64,000 nt of DNA from Streptomyces coelicoflavus (lineage in GTDB: Bacteria > Actinomycetota > Actinomycetes > Streptomycetales > Streptomycetaceae): assembly GCF_003112555.1 (NCBI RefSeq), contig NZ_BEWB01000003.1, forward strand, positions 620,001 to 684,000, in the 5' to 3' direction. Shown here piece by piece: positions 25,156-33,363 of the stretch. Under the pieces are notes generated by a model that did no database searches, was not told the origin of the DNA, and was given only the letters and a program-made list of their open reading frames with translations. Numbering within the stretch: position 1 is the first letter of the stretch; every line of letters starts with the position of its first letter. Position numbers and translations under genes: made by a program.

Positions 25156-26196
25156 ATGGACCTGAGCCTGTTCTATTTCGCGCACGACTCGACCGCGCCG
25201 GGGGAGGCCGGCCGCTACGAGCTGCTGATCGAGGGGGCGAAGCTCGCCGACCGGTCGGGCCTCGCCGCCGTATGGACCCCCGAGCGGCACTTCGACCCCT
25301 TCGGCGGGGCCTACCCCAACCCGTCCGTGCTCGGCGCCGCCGTGGCGATGTGCACCCAGCGGGTGGGCATCCGGGCCGGCAGCGTCGTCGCCCCGCTGCA
25401 CCACCCGGCGCGGATCGCCGAGGAGTGGTCGGTGGTCGACAACCTGTCCGGCGGCCGCGCGGGCGTCGCCTTCGCCTCCGGCTGGAACACCGTGGACTTC
25501 GCGCTGCGCCCGGAGAACCACGCCGACCGCCGCGCCCTGGTCCGCGACACCGCCGAGGAGGTGCGCCGGCTGTGGCGCGGCGAGGCACTGTCCACCACGG
25601 ACGGGCTCGGCCGGCCGGTCGACATCCGCGCCTACCCGCCCGCCGTCCAGCCCGAGCTGCCGGTGTGGCTGACCTCGGCCGGCGGCGTCGACACCTTCCG
25701 GGCCGCCGCCCGGATGAAGGCCGGCATCCTGACCCATCTGCTCGGCCAGTCCCTGGAGGAGGTCGCCGGGAAGATCGCCGAGTACCGGCGGGTCGCCGCC
25801 GAGGAGCACGACGGCTGGTCCGGTCACGTCGTGCTGATGCTGCACACCCTGCTCGGTGACGACCTGGACCAGGTCCGCGAGCAGGTGCGGGAGCCCTTCA
25901 CCCACTACCTGAAGAGTTCCGCCAACCTCACCGCCAAGTCGTTCACCGGCAAGGACACGGACCTGTCCCAGCTCAACGCCGACGACATGGACTACCTCGC
26001 CGCCCGGGCCTTCGACCGCTACTTCGAGAGCGGCGGCCTCTTCGGCAGCGTCGAACGGGCCGCCGAACTGGTGCCGCGTGTACAGGCGCTGGGCGTCGAC
26101 GAGATCGGCTGCCTGGTGGACTTCGGCGTGGAGCCGAGGGCCGTACTCGAAGGCATCGAGAAGCTCGGCAAGCTGAACGAGACCATCTCCCGATAG
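25156..26196 (+). CDS. Luciferase-like flavin-dependent monooxygenase (NRPS-associated, MupA/Atu3640-like)
   Basis: This 346-residue protein matches the bacterial luciferase-like TIM-barrel monooxygenases, in particular the subgroup often found inside or beside NRPS/PKS genes. Typical segments are WTPERHFDPFGGAYPNP near the N-terminus, RAGSVVAPLHHPARIAEEW, and GVAFASGWNTVDF. Such enzymes use reduced FMN and oxygen to oxygenate carrier-bound or free substrates; the substrate here cannot be read from sequence. ATG 25156 is preceded by GAAGGA. It lies 96 bases after the exporter and 14 before the dioxygenase gene, so it probably belongs to the NRPS transcription unit. The separate flavin reductase at 41307-41837 could supply reduced flavin. 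Confidence 0.88.
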   Translation: MDLSLFYFAHDSTAPGEAGRYELLIEGAKLADRSGLAAVWTPERHFDPFGGAYPNPSVLGAAVAMCTQRVGIRAGSVVAPLHHPARIAEEWSVVDNLSGGRAGVAFASGWNTVDFALRPENHADRRALVRDTAEEVRRLWRGEALSTTDGLGRPVDIRAYPPAVQPELPVWLTSAGGVDTFRAAARMKAGILTHLLGQSLEEVAGKIAEYRRVAAEEHDGWSGHVVLMLHTLLGDDLDQVREQVREPFTHYLKSSANLTAKSFTGKDTDLSQLNADDMDYLAARAFDRYFESGGLFGSVERAAELVPRVQALGVDEIGCLVDFGVEPRAVLEGIEKLGKLNETISR

Positions 26197-26210
26197 GAGC
26201 AGGAGACGTC

Positions 26211-27155
26211 ATGAGCACCACCCTGAGCGAGAACCCCACCTGGGCCCCGCACGAGATCACCGAGGACGGGGCCGGCGGCCGTGACCTGGCCGCGCACCTG
26301 ACCGGCCTGGGCGCCGAGGGCCTGACCGATCTGCTGACCGAGCACAAGGCGCTCGTCTTCCGCGGCTTCGGGGTCACACCGGAGTCCATCGACCCGGTCC
26401 TCGACCGGCTGCTGCCGACCCGGCTGCCGTACGTGCACGGCAACTCGCCGCGCACCCGGGTCAAGGGCAACCTGTACACCTCGACCGAGTACCCGCAGCG
26501 CTTCACCATCTCGATGCACAACGAGCTGAACTACGCCCGCCGCTGGCCGTCGCGGCTCGCCTTCTACTGCGAGAAGGCCGCCGAGTCGGGCGGCGCGACC
26601 CCCGTCGTGGACGGTGAGCTGTGGCTCGCCTCCCTGCGTCCCGAGGTCCGGGAGGCGTTCGCGGGCGGGATCCGCTACGTGCAGAACCTGCACGACGGCT
26701 ACGGCCTCGGCAAGAGCTGGCAGGACACCTTCGAGACCGACGACCGCGCCGAGGTGGAGCGCTACCTGAAGGCCGCGGAGGCCGAGTGGGAGTGGGGCCC
26801 GGACGGCATCCGCGTCGTCCAGCACCGCAAGGCCACCACCACGCACCCGGTGACGGGCGTCGAGGTCTGGTTCAACCAGGCCGACCAGTGGCACCCGGCC
26901 GGCCTCGGCGACGAGACCTCCAAGGAGCTGTACGACATCCTGGCGCCCGAGGAGTTCCCGCAGTACGTCACGTTCGCGGACGGCGGCCTCATCCCCGACG
27001 AGTACGTCACGCACATCCGTGACGTCGGCCTGGAGCTGGCCGTGGACGTGGACTGGCGCGAGGGCGACGTCCTCGTCATCGACAACGTCCTCACGGGCCA
27101 CGGCCGCCGCCCCTTCGAGGGCACCCGCCGCATCCTGGTCGCCATGTGCGACTGA
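26211..27155 (+). CDS. SyrP-like Fe(II)/2-oxoglutarate dioxygenase, probable aspartyl beta-hydroxylase
   Basis: The 314-residue protein belongs to the TauD/SyrP family; SyrP hydroxylates carrier-bound aspartate in syringomycin synthesis. The iron-binding triad is visible as HNE (His103, Glu105) and the distal His297 in LTGHGRRPF, followed by the 2-oxoglutarate-binding arginine in GTRR. The HxE form of the triad is usual for this subgroup. It closes the NRPS operon, starts at ATG 26211 after a GGAG ribosome site, and a terminator follows. With an Asp-like adenylation domain in the upstream synthetase, beta-hydroxylation of Asp is the natural prediction, but the substrate residue is inferred. 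A divergent paralogue lies at 42188-43111. Confidence 0.9.
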   Translation: MSTTLSENPTWAPHEITEDGAGGRDLAAHLTGLGAEGLTDLLTEHKALVFRGFGVTPESIDPVLDRLLPTRLPYVHGNSPRTRVKGNLYTSTEYPQRFTISMHNELNYARRWPSRLAFYCEKAAESGGATPVVDGELWLASLRPEVREAFAGGIRYVQNLHDGYGLGKSWQDTFETDDRAEVERYLKAAEAEWEWGPDGIRVVQHRKATTTHPVTGVEVWFNQADQWHPAGLGDETSKELYDILAPEEFPQYVTFADGGLIPDEYVTHIRDVGLELAVDVDWREGDVLVIDNVLTGHGRRPFEGTRRILVAMCD

Positions 27156-27169
27156 GCGGCCCCCGGCAC

Positions 27170-27208
27170 GGCGGCCCCCGGGGACGGAAGACTCCCCGGC
27201 GGGCCGCC
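27170..27208. terminator. Intrinsic terminator between convergent genes
   Basis: The arms GGCGGCCC/GGGCCGCC and CCGGGGA/TCCCCGG form a 15-pair stem with one bulged C, an eight-base loop and TT on the right. It separates the dioxygenase gene from the convergent response-regulator gene. Confidence 0.7.
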
Positions 27209-27211
27209 TTG

Positions 27212-27859
27212 TCACGCCCGCAGGTACGCCAGTACCGCCAGCACCCGGCGGTGCCCCTCGGTGTCCACCGGGAGGTCCAGCTTGGTGAAGATGTTGCCGA
27301 TGTGCTTGTTCACGGCCGCCTCGCTGATGAACAGCTGCTTGGCCAGCGTCGCGTTGGTGCGGCCCTGCGCGATCAGTGAGAGCACCTCGCGTTCCCTGGC
27401 GCTGAGCCGCTCCAGCGGGTCCTGGCGCAGTTGGACCAGCTGGTGGATGACCTCGGGGTCCACCACCGTCCCGCCGGCCGCGACCCGCTCGATCGCGGCC
27501 GTGAAGTCCGCCACCGCGCTCACCCGCTCCTTGAGCAGATAGCCCACCCCGGCACCGCCGCCCGAGTCCAACAGCCGCAGGGCGTACGAGCGTTCCACGT
27601 ACTGGCTGAGCACGAGCACGGGCAGCCCGGGGAACTCCGCCCGCAGCTCGACCGACGCCCGCAGCCCGTCGTCGCCGAGCGACGGCGGCATCCGCACGTC
27701 CGTGACGATCAGGTCCGGGCGGTCGGCGCGGACCGCCGCGAGCAGGGCGTCGGCGTCGCCGACCGCCGTCACCACCTCGTGTCCGACGCGTTCGAGCAGC
27801 CCGACCAGCCCTTCGCGCAACAGGACGGCGTCCTCGGCCACGATCAGGCGAAGCGACAC
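27212..27859 (-). CDS. LuxR/NarL-type response regulator
   Basis: This 215-residue protein has an N-terminal receiver domain with the acidic pocket (E9, D10), phospho-acceptor D54 in LIVTDVRMPP and a conserved lysine in YLLKERV, then a C-terminal LuxR helix-turn-helix (LSAREREVLSLIAQGRTNATL and following). GTG 27859 is chosen because GGAGG precedes it and the receiver fold then begins at once. The start lies inside the end of the kinase gene (16-base overlap), so the pair is coupled. It probably controls the divergent ABC transporter through the dyad at 29113-29130. The stimulus may be the lipopeptide or envelope stress, which is inference. Confidence 0.93.
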   Translation of the reverse strand: MSLRLIVAEDAVLLREGLVGLLERVGHEVVTAVGDADALLAAVRADRPDLIVTDVRMPPSLGDDGLRASVELRAEFPGLPVLVLSQYVERSYALRLLDSGGGAGVGYLLKERVSAVADFTAAIERVAAGGTVVDPEVIHQLVQLRQDPLERLSAREREVLSLIAQGRTNATLAKQLFISEAAVNKHIGNIFTKLDLPVDTEGHRRVLAVLAYLRA

Positions 27860-29061
27860 GGAACCTCCACGTGCAACAGGGTCGGACCACCGGACGGACT
27901 CGACACCCGCATCCGGCCGTCGAGGGCGGTGACCCGGTCCGCGAGACCCGTCACACCACTGCCCGCGGGGTCGAGCCCGCCCCGGCCGTCGTCCTTGATG
28001 TCGAGAACCAACAGATCGGAATGATAGCGACCGCGTACCGCGGCGGTCCTGGCACCGCTGTGTTTGGCGATGTTCGTCATGGCCTCGTTGATCAGGTAGT
28101 ACATCGTCGTCTCCAGCTTCCTGGGCAGCCGCTCGGGCAGGTTCAGATCGACCGTCACCGGGATCGGGAAGCGGCCCGCGTAGTCCTCGATGGCGGCGAC
28201 GAGCCCGTGATCGGCGAGCACCGGGGGGTTGAGCCCCCGGATCAGGGCCCGCAGCTCCTGGTGGGCCGTCGACAGCTGACGTTCGGCCCGGGTGAGCAGC
28301 TCGTCCTGCGGCGATCCCGGCTCGACGTCCAGGCGCATCAGGCCCAGCGTCATGCCCAGCGACACCAGATGCTGCTGGGCCCCGTCGTGCAGGTCGCGCT
28401 CGATGCGGATCCGCTCGGCGTCGAAGGAGTCCAGCAGCCGGGACTGGGAGGCGCGCACCTCGCGCAGCTCCTCGCCCAGCTCCCGGTCGCGCGGGGCGAG
28501 GAAGGAGCGGGCCATGGCGGCGCGCGCGCCCGCCCACGACGTCACCGTGTACGGCGTCGAGAGCAGCACCAGCACGCCGAACACCGTCCACGGCCAGGTC
28601 TCGCCGTCGGTCGAGGCGATCGTCGTGGCCGGCAGACCGAACGAGAAGCCGAGCACCATCAGGTCGAGCCACCACAGGGCGACCGCCGACAGCAGCGTGA
28701 ACATCAGCTCCCGCCACGTCGCCTGCTCCTTGAGCCGGGTGGCGACCCAGCCGCGCAGCCCCGGGGCCTCCGGGGCGCGGTGCGGGTCGCTGACCCGGTC
28801 GAGGTCGACCAGACGCAGCCGGCGGCGCTCCACCGTGGCGACCACGGTGGAGGTGAAGACCAGGCCGACCAGGGGCGCGACACCGATCAGCACGACCAGG
28901 AGGACCAGGCCCGCGGCCAGGCCGAGGGCGAAGAAGAGCACCGCCGCGGCCCCGACCAGGACACCGCCGCTCAGGTACGCGAGGGACCGCCAGGGCCAGC
29001 TGGAGGTCAGGAAGCTCAGCGGGCGCTGGGCCATGGCCTGCCAGGCCGTTGTGGGTTGCAT
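27844..29061 (-). CDS. NarL-family sensor histidine kinase
   Basis: The 405-residue protein has hydrophobic N-terminal membrane segments (about residues 30-75 and 115-175), a coiled linker, a HisKA_3 dimerisation domain with ERDLHDGAQQHL (phospho-acceptor His about 225), and a HATPase domain with the N-box NEAMTNIAKHS and G-boxes DDGRGG and GLADRV. No large extracellular sensor domain is seen, so the signal may be read within the membrane, as in intramembrane-sensing kinases tied to antibiotic exporters. It is transcribed with the overlapping response-regulator gene and diverges from the ABC transporter. Confidence 0.93.
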   Translation of the reverse strand: MQPTTAWQAMAQRPLSFLTSSWPWRSLAYLSGGVLVGAAAVLFFALGLAAGLVLLVVLIGVAPLVGLVFTSTVVATVERRRLRLVDLDRVSDPHRAPEAPGLRGWVATRLKEQATWRELMFTLLSAVALWWLDLMVLGFSFGLPATTIASTDGETWPWTVFGVLVLLSTPYTVTSWAGARAAMARSFLAPRDRELGEELREVRASQSRLLDSFDAERIRIERDLHDGAQQHLVSLGMTLGLMRLDVEPGSPQDELLTRAERQLSTAHQELRALIRGLNPPVLADHGLVAAIEDYAGRFPIPVTVDLNLPERLPRKLETTMYYLINEAMTNIAKHSGARTAAVRGRYHSDLLVLDIKDDGRGGLDPAGSGVTGLADRVTALDGRMRVSSPSGGPTLLHVEVPCRFA

Positions 29062-29112
29062 ACGGCCAACGTAACCACGGCGTCTCTCGCGGATCTCCGA
29101 GAACGCGGGAGA

Positions 29113-29130
29113 GGTAGAGCTGCCTCTACC
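29113..29130. promoter_or_regulatory. Dyad operator GGTAGAG-N4-CTCTACC in the divergent kinase/ABC promoter
   Basis: Perfect 7-bp arms separated by four bases lie in the 126-bp gap between the kinase and the ABC ATPase gene. A further partial half-site, GAGTAGAG, follows at about 29135. Symmetry and place suit the response regulator, but the assignment is inference. Confidence 0.6.
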
Positions 29131-29187
29131 CCAGGAGTAGAGAGCGGGTCAGTGCCCGGACCCCCTGCGGTGCAGTGGAATCTGAGC

Positions 29188-29958
29188 ATGACGACGACGA
29201 GCCACATCACCCCCACGCAGGACGCGGTCGAACTCCACGCGGTGCGCAAGGTCCACGGCACCGGCGGACGGCAGGTCACCGCCCTGGACGGCGTGTCGCT
29301 CTCCTTCCGCCGCGGCACCTTCACCGCGATCATGGGCCCCTCCGGATCCGGCAAGTCGACCCTGCTCCAGTGCGCGGCCGGCCTCGAGCAGCCGTCGGAC
29401 GGGCAGATCGTCCTGGCCGGCGTGGACATCGGCCGGCAGAACGAGATGCAGCGCACCGAACTGCGCCGCAAGCACGTCGGCTTCGTGTTCCAGGCCTTCA
29501 ACCTGGTGGAGTCCCTGACGGCGGCGCAGAACGTCGAGCTGCCCTCCCGGTTCGCCGGCCGCAAGGTCAGCCGCGAGCAGGTCTCCGCGGCGCTCGCCTC
29601 CGTGGGACTGGCCGACCGCGCCGGGCACCGCCCCAGCGAGATGTCCGGTGGCCAGCAGCAGCGCGTCGCCCTCGCCCGCGCCCTCGTCACCCGGCCCGAC
29701 GTCCTCTTCGCGGACGAGCCGACCGGCGCCCTGGACACCGCCACCTCCCGCGAAGTGCTGCGGATGATGCGGATGCTGGTCGACCAGGAGGGCCAGACCA
29801 CCCTGATGGTCACCCACGACCCGGTGGCCGCCGCCCACGCCGACGTCGTCGTCTTCCTCAAGGACGGCCGGATCGCCGACCGGATCCACCTCGACCAACA
29901 GGCCGGCGCCGACCACGCCGCCGCGATCGCCACCCACATGGCCCGGCTGGAGGCCTGA
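29188..29958 (+). CDS. ABC transporter ATP-binding protein (MacB/LolD type)
   Basis: This 256-residue ATPase contains Walker A GPSGSGKST, Q-loop VFQAFNLVESLT, signature MSGGQQQRVALARAL, Walker B VLFADEPTGALD and the switch histidine in VTHD. This set is typical of the MacB/LolD/BceA class that pairs with FtsX-like permeases. I chose ATG 29188 because the preceding DNA holds the promoter and operator rather than conserved coding. The permease gene follows after five bases. With the adjacent two-component system it resembles peptide-antibiotic sensing and resistance modules, so self-protection against the lipopeptide is the likely role, by inference. Confidence 0.93.
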   Translation: MTTTSHITPTQDAVELHAVRKVHGTGGRQVTALDGVSLSFRRGTFTAIMGPSGSGKSTLLQCAAGLEQPSDGQIVLAGVDIGRQNEMQRTELRRKHVGFVFQAFNLVESLTAAQNVELPSRFAGRKVSREQVSAALASVGLADRAGHRPSEMSGGQQQRVALARALVTRPDVLFADEPTGALDTATSREVLRMMRMLVDQEGQTTLMVTHDPVAAAHADVVVFLKDGRIADRIHLDQQAGADHAAAIATHMARLEA

Positions 29959-29963
29959 CCGTC

Positions 29964-32366
29964 ATGCTGATCCTCGCTAACGTCCGTGAACGCTGGTCCG
30001 GATTCCTCGGCGCCTTCGTCGCCGTCCTGGTCGGCGTGGCCCTGATCACCACCACCCTGGTCATCTACGACTCCGCCCGTGCCAAGGTGCAGCCCCGCTA
30101 CGAGGGCACCACGGCCCTCGCCCTGCCGCCGCAGGCCGTCGACGCCGACGGCAGCCCCGAGGACCGGATGCCGTGGAGCGCCTCCGAGGCCGAGCCGCTC
30201 GTCTCCGGCCTGGAGAAGATCCCCGGTGTCGCCGACGCCGTGGTCGACCGCTCCTTCTACGCCCAGGCGATCAGGAACGGCGAGCCCGTCACCGACGAGG
30301 GCGCCGACGAGTCCGGGCACGGCTTCGGCAGCGCGCAGATGGCGCCGTACAAGCTGGTCTCCGGCCGTGCCCCCGCCGCCGCGAACGAGGTCGTCGTCGA
30401 CCGCGACCTCGGCGCCGCCGTGGGCAGCGAGCTGACCGTCAACATCACCGAGGGCCGCGAGCAGTTCCGGGTCGTCGGCACGGTGGACGGCCCCGGCTAC
30501 TACTTCAGCGAGCAGTTCGCGGCCGGGCAGCAGCCGGGCGTGGCCGCCATCGCCCTGATCCCCGACAAGGACGCCGACACCGGCGCGATCGTCTCCGGCG
30601 CGAAGAAGGTCGTCGGCGACAGCGGCAGCGTGGTCTCCGGCGACGGCCGGTCCGAACTCCAGCCGGAGTACATCGAGCACAAGCGCTTCCTGGGCGTCCA
30701 GCTGATCAGCGCCATGGCCCTCCTCGGCCTGTTCACCACGGTGTTCGTGGTCGCCTCCATGCTGGTCCTGTCCACCGGGATGCGCCGTCGCGAGATCGGT
30801 CTGCTGCGCACCATCGGCGCCTCGCCGAAGCAGATCCGGCGCATGATCCTCGGTGAGGCCGCCGTGGTCGGGCTGGCCGGCTCGGTCGCCGGCTGCCTCG
30901 TGGGCGTCGCCGCCACGCCGCAGCTGCTCTCCATCCTCAAGGGCCTGGACGTCACACCGCCCGGCATGGAGATCGACGTCGCCGCCTGGCCGCTGCTCAC
31001 CGGCGCCCTCGTCGGTGTCGGGGTCAGCGTGATCGGCGCCTGGAGCGCGGGCCGCAAGGCCGCCAAGGTCGCCCCCATCGAGGCGCTGCTCGACAGCCGC
31101 TCGGCCAACATGGGCATGGGGCGCGGTCGTTGGATCGCCGGTCTCACCGTGCTCGGCCTGGGTGTCCTGCTCGCGATCGGCACCGCCACCTCCACCGCGG
31201 ACAACCGCATCAACATGGCGATCGCCGCCACCATGACGCTGATCGTCGCGGCGGCCCTGCTCACCCCGGTGTTCGTCGGGCCGGTCGGCCGGTTCCTGAC
31301 CGCGCCGTTCCAGCGCGGCGGCAAGGCCGCCCCGGTCCTCGTCCGGGCCGAGCTGGTCGCCAACCCGCGCCGCGCCGCCTCGCTGGTCGCCCCGGTGATC
31401 GCCGCCGTCGGCTTCGCCGTCCTGCTCAGCGGCATGGTGTCGACCATGCGGGTCGCCTACCCGGCCGGTGAGGCGCTGAAGGTCGCCGGCCAGACGATCG
31501 TCACGCCGGACGGAACGCCCGGAAACACCGACGAGGTCGTCGCCGACAACCCCGTGGGCAAGGCGGCGCTGCCGACCCGGGCCTTCGTCGACACGACGCC
31601 CGGCAAGAACGGCGAGGAGGCCGGTTCGTACACCGTCCTCGACGTCCTCGGCAGCCGGAACGCGAAGTGGAACAAGCCCGGCGAGGCGGTGCTCGGCGAG
31701 AAGACGGCCGGTGCGCTCGGTCTGAAGGAGGGCCAGGAGGTCCCGGTCCGGTTCGCGGACGGCGCGACCGTCACGCTCCGCGTCTCCCAGGTGCTGCCCG
31801 ACGACCCGGCCCGCGGAGACTTCGTGGTCGCCCGTGACCTGGTCCGCGCCCACGACCCGGCCGCGCTCACCGACGACATCTTCGTCCCCGGCGACGCCAA
31901 GGCCTCGGCCGCGGTCCCCGGAGTCGCCCTGCACGACGCCGCCGAGTACGCCCTGGCCGACTACAACACCGACGCCAAGCTCACCGAGTCCCTCGCCATG
32001 ATGCTGATCGTCATCGCCGTCGGCTACAGCGTCATCGCCGTCGCCAACTCCATGGCCATGGCCGCGCACGGCCGGCGCCGCGACTTCGGCGTGATGAAGT
32101 CGGCCGGCGGCACCGTCCGCCAGCTCCTGTTCACCTCGGCCGGCGAGACCACCCTGGTCATCGTCATCGGCGCCGCCCTCGGCGTGCTGGTGACCCTGCC
32201 CCCGCTGGCCGGCATGGCGGCCGGACTCTCCGAGTCCACCTCGTCGGACGTCGGCCTGCACCTGAACTCGGGCGTCGTGGTCCTCGCCATCATCGGCACC
32301 CTGGTGGCGGCCCTGTGCGCGGGAGTCGCGGTCACCTCGAAGACGCTGAAGCGGCAGGCGGTCTGA
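29964..32366 (+). CDS. FtsX-like ABC transporter permease
   Basis: The 800-residue protein has a membrane helix at residues 14-35, a large extracytoplasmic domain (about 40-240), a three-helix FtsX block (about 245-370), further helices and a second extracytoplasmic region, and a last three-helix block (about 675-795). The repeats GMRRREIGLLRTIGASPKQIRR and HGRRRDFGVMKSAGGTVRQL are the paired cytoplasmic coupling loops of FtsX-domain permeases. It follows its ATPase after five bases and ends before a very strong hairpin. Actinobacterial transporters of this build often confer resistance to lipid II-binding or membrane-active peptides; the substrate here is unproven. Confidence 0.92.
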   Translation: MLILANVRERWSGFLGAFVAVLVGVALITTTLVIYDSARAKVQPRYEGTTALALPPQAVDADGSPEDRMPWSASEAEPLVSGLEKIPGVADAVVDRSFYAQAIRNGEPVTDEGADESGHGFGSAQMAPYKLVSGRAPAAANEVVVDRDLGAAVGSELTVNITEGREQFRVVGTVDGPGYYFSEQFAAGQQPGVAAIALIPDKDADTGAIVSGAKKVVGDSGSVVSGDGRSELQPEYIEHKRFLGVQLISAMALLGLFTTVFVVASMLVLSTGMRRREIGLLRTIGASPKQIRRMILGEAAVVGLAGSVAGCLVGVAATPQLLSILKGLDVTPPGMEIDVAAWPLLTGALVGVGVSVIGAWSAGRKAAKVAPIEALLDSRSANMGMGRGRWIAGLTVLGLGVLLAIGTATSTADNRINMAIAATMTLIVAAALLTPVFVGPVGRFLTAPFQRGGKAAPVLVRAELVANPRRAASLVAPVIAAVGFAVLLSGMVSTMRVAYPAGEALKVAGQTIVTPDGTPGNTDEVVADNPVGKAALPTRAFVDTTPGKNGEEAGSYTVLDVLGSRNAKWNKPGEAVLGEKTAGALGLKEGQEVPVRFADGATVTLRVSQVLPDDPARGDFVVARDLVRAHDPAALTDDIFVPGDAKASAAVPGVALHDAAEYALADYNTDAKLTESLAMMLIVIAVGYSVIAVANSMAMAAHGRRRDFGVMKSAGGTVRQLLFTSAGETTLVIVIGAALGVLVTLPPLAGMAAGLSESTSSDVGLHLNSGVVVLAIIGTLVAALCAGVAVTSKTLKRQAV

Positions 32367-32382
32367 GACCGTACGAGCACCC

Positions 32383-32443
32383 GGCACGACGACGAAGCGG
32401 CGGCCCCCGGAACTTCCGGGGGCCGCCGCTTCGTCGTCGTGCC
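32383..32443. terminator. 29-bp perfect hairpin terminator
   Basis: The arms 32383-32411 and 32415-32443 are perfectly complementary over 29 bp and are separated by only three bases. It follows the permease stop by 17 bases and should insulate the transporter unit from the lipid operon. Confidence 0.85.
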
Positions 32444-32476
32444 GTGCCCACGCCCGCGCAACGCCTCCACACGTGC

Positions 32477-32494
32477 TTATAGAGGCCGGATAGC
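32477..32494 (+). promoter_or_regulatory. SARP-type heptad pair TTATAGA-N4-GGATAGC
   Basis: Two related heptads begin exactly 11 bases apart, 48 bases before the GTG of the thioesterase gene. They follow the NNRTAGG-like pattern found before five other units of the cluster. SARP activators bind direct heptad repeats with one-turn spacing, so this is a probable activation site for the lipid operon. Confidence 0.6.
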
Positions 32495-32541
32495 GCCGGT
32501 GGTTTCGCTGGTGGGCGCAAGCGCGACGGGAGGCCAAGACA

Positions 32542-33303
32542 GTGACCATTGAGGACCTGAACACGCGATCGCGGTGGCTCAAGACGTTCCGCCGGGTGAC
32601 GCGGCCCAGGTGCCGCCTCGTGTGTGCCCCGCACGCCGGCGGCACCGCACAGGCGTACCGCACCTGGCCCGGGGGCCTGCCGGCCGACGTCGAGGTGCAC
32701 GGCGTGCAGTACCCCGGCCGGCAGGACCGGCTCGGGGAGGCCCCGCCGGCCGCCATGGACGACCTGGTCGGACCGGTCGCCGACTCCCTCGAACCCTTCC
32801 TGGGCGAACCCCTCGCCCTGTTCGGGCACAGCATGGGCGCGATCGTCGCCTACGAGGTCACCCTCGAACTGGAACGCCGGCACGGACGGGTCGTGGACCT
32901 GCTCGCCGTCTCCGGGTCGCGGGCCCCGCACGAGCGCGAGAACCACGATCGGCACACCCTGGACGACGCGGGCCTCATCGACGAACTGAGCCGCCTCAAC
33001 GACGACTTCGCCGACCTGCTCGACTCCCCGGAGCTGCTGGAACTGGTGCTGCCCGCCATCCGCGCCGACTTCGGCGTCGTGGCCGGATACCTGCGCACCC
33101 CGCCACTCCCGGTGCGCGCGCCCGTGCTGGTGCTCGGCGGCAGCGACGACCCGGACGTCTCGCCCGAGCAGCTGACCCACTGGCGGGCCTGCGCGGGCAA
33201 CGCCTTCGGCACCCGTGTCCTGCCCGGCGGCCACTTCTACCTCGACGACGAGCAGCCGGTGCTCGACCAGATCACCCCCTGGCTCCCGGGCCGCCGTTCC
33301 TGA
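32542..33303 (+). CDS. Type II thioesterase
   Basis: This 253-residue alpha/beta hydrolase shows the external type II thioesterase pattern: CAPHAGGTAQAY (oxyanion region), GVQYPGRQDR, the nucleophile motif GHSMG (Ser97), a late Asp and the catalytic His in LPGGHFYL. Such enzymes remove wrong acyl or aminoacyl groups from carrier proteins. GTG 32542 is preceded by GGGAGG at proper distance. It opens the lipid operon and sits under a SARP-type heptad pair. A role in clearing the NRPS carriers or the lipid ACP is expected; which one cannot be told. Confidence 0.93.
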   Translation: MTIEDLNTRSRWLKTFRRVTRPRCRLVCAPHAGGTAQAYRTWPGGLPADVEVHGVQYPGRQDRLGEAPPAAMDDLVGPVADSLEPFLGEPLALFGHSMGAIVAYEVTLELERRHGRVVDLLAVSGSRAPHERENHDRHTLDDAGLIDELSRLNDDFADLLDSPELLELVLPAIRADFGVVAGYLRTPPLPVRAPVLVLGGSDDPDVSPEQLTHWRACAGNAFGTRVLPGGHFYLDDEQPVLDQITPWLPGRRS

Positions 33304-33363
33304 CCCGCACGCCCGGTGCCGAGCGCGCCGCGGCGACCCCACGACCACAGGAGTACGCGCAGC

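Noticed and set aside
29016..32834. Long minus-strand open frame opposite the ABC transporter genes
   Set aside because: The plus strand has clear ATPase and FtsX motifs; the antisense product has no motif and spans a terminator.
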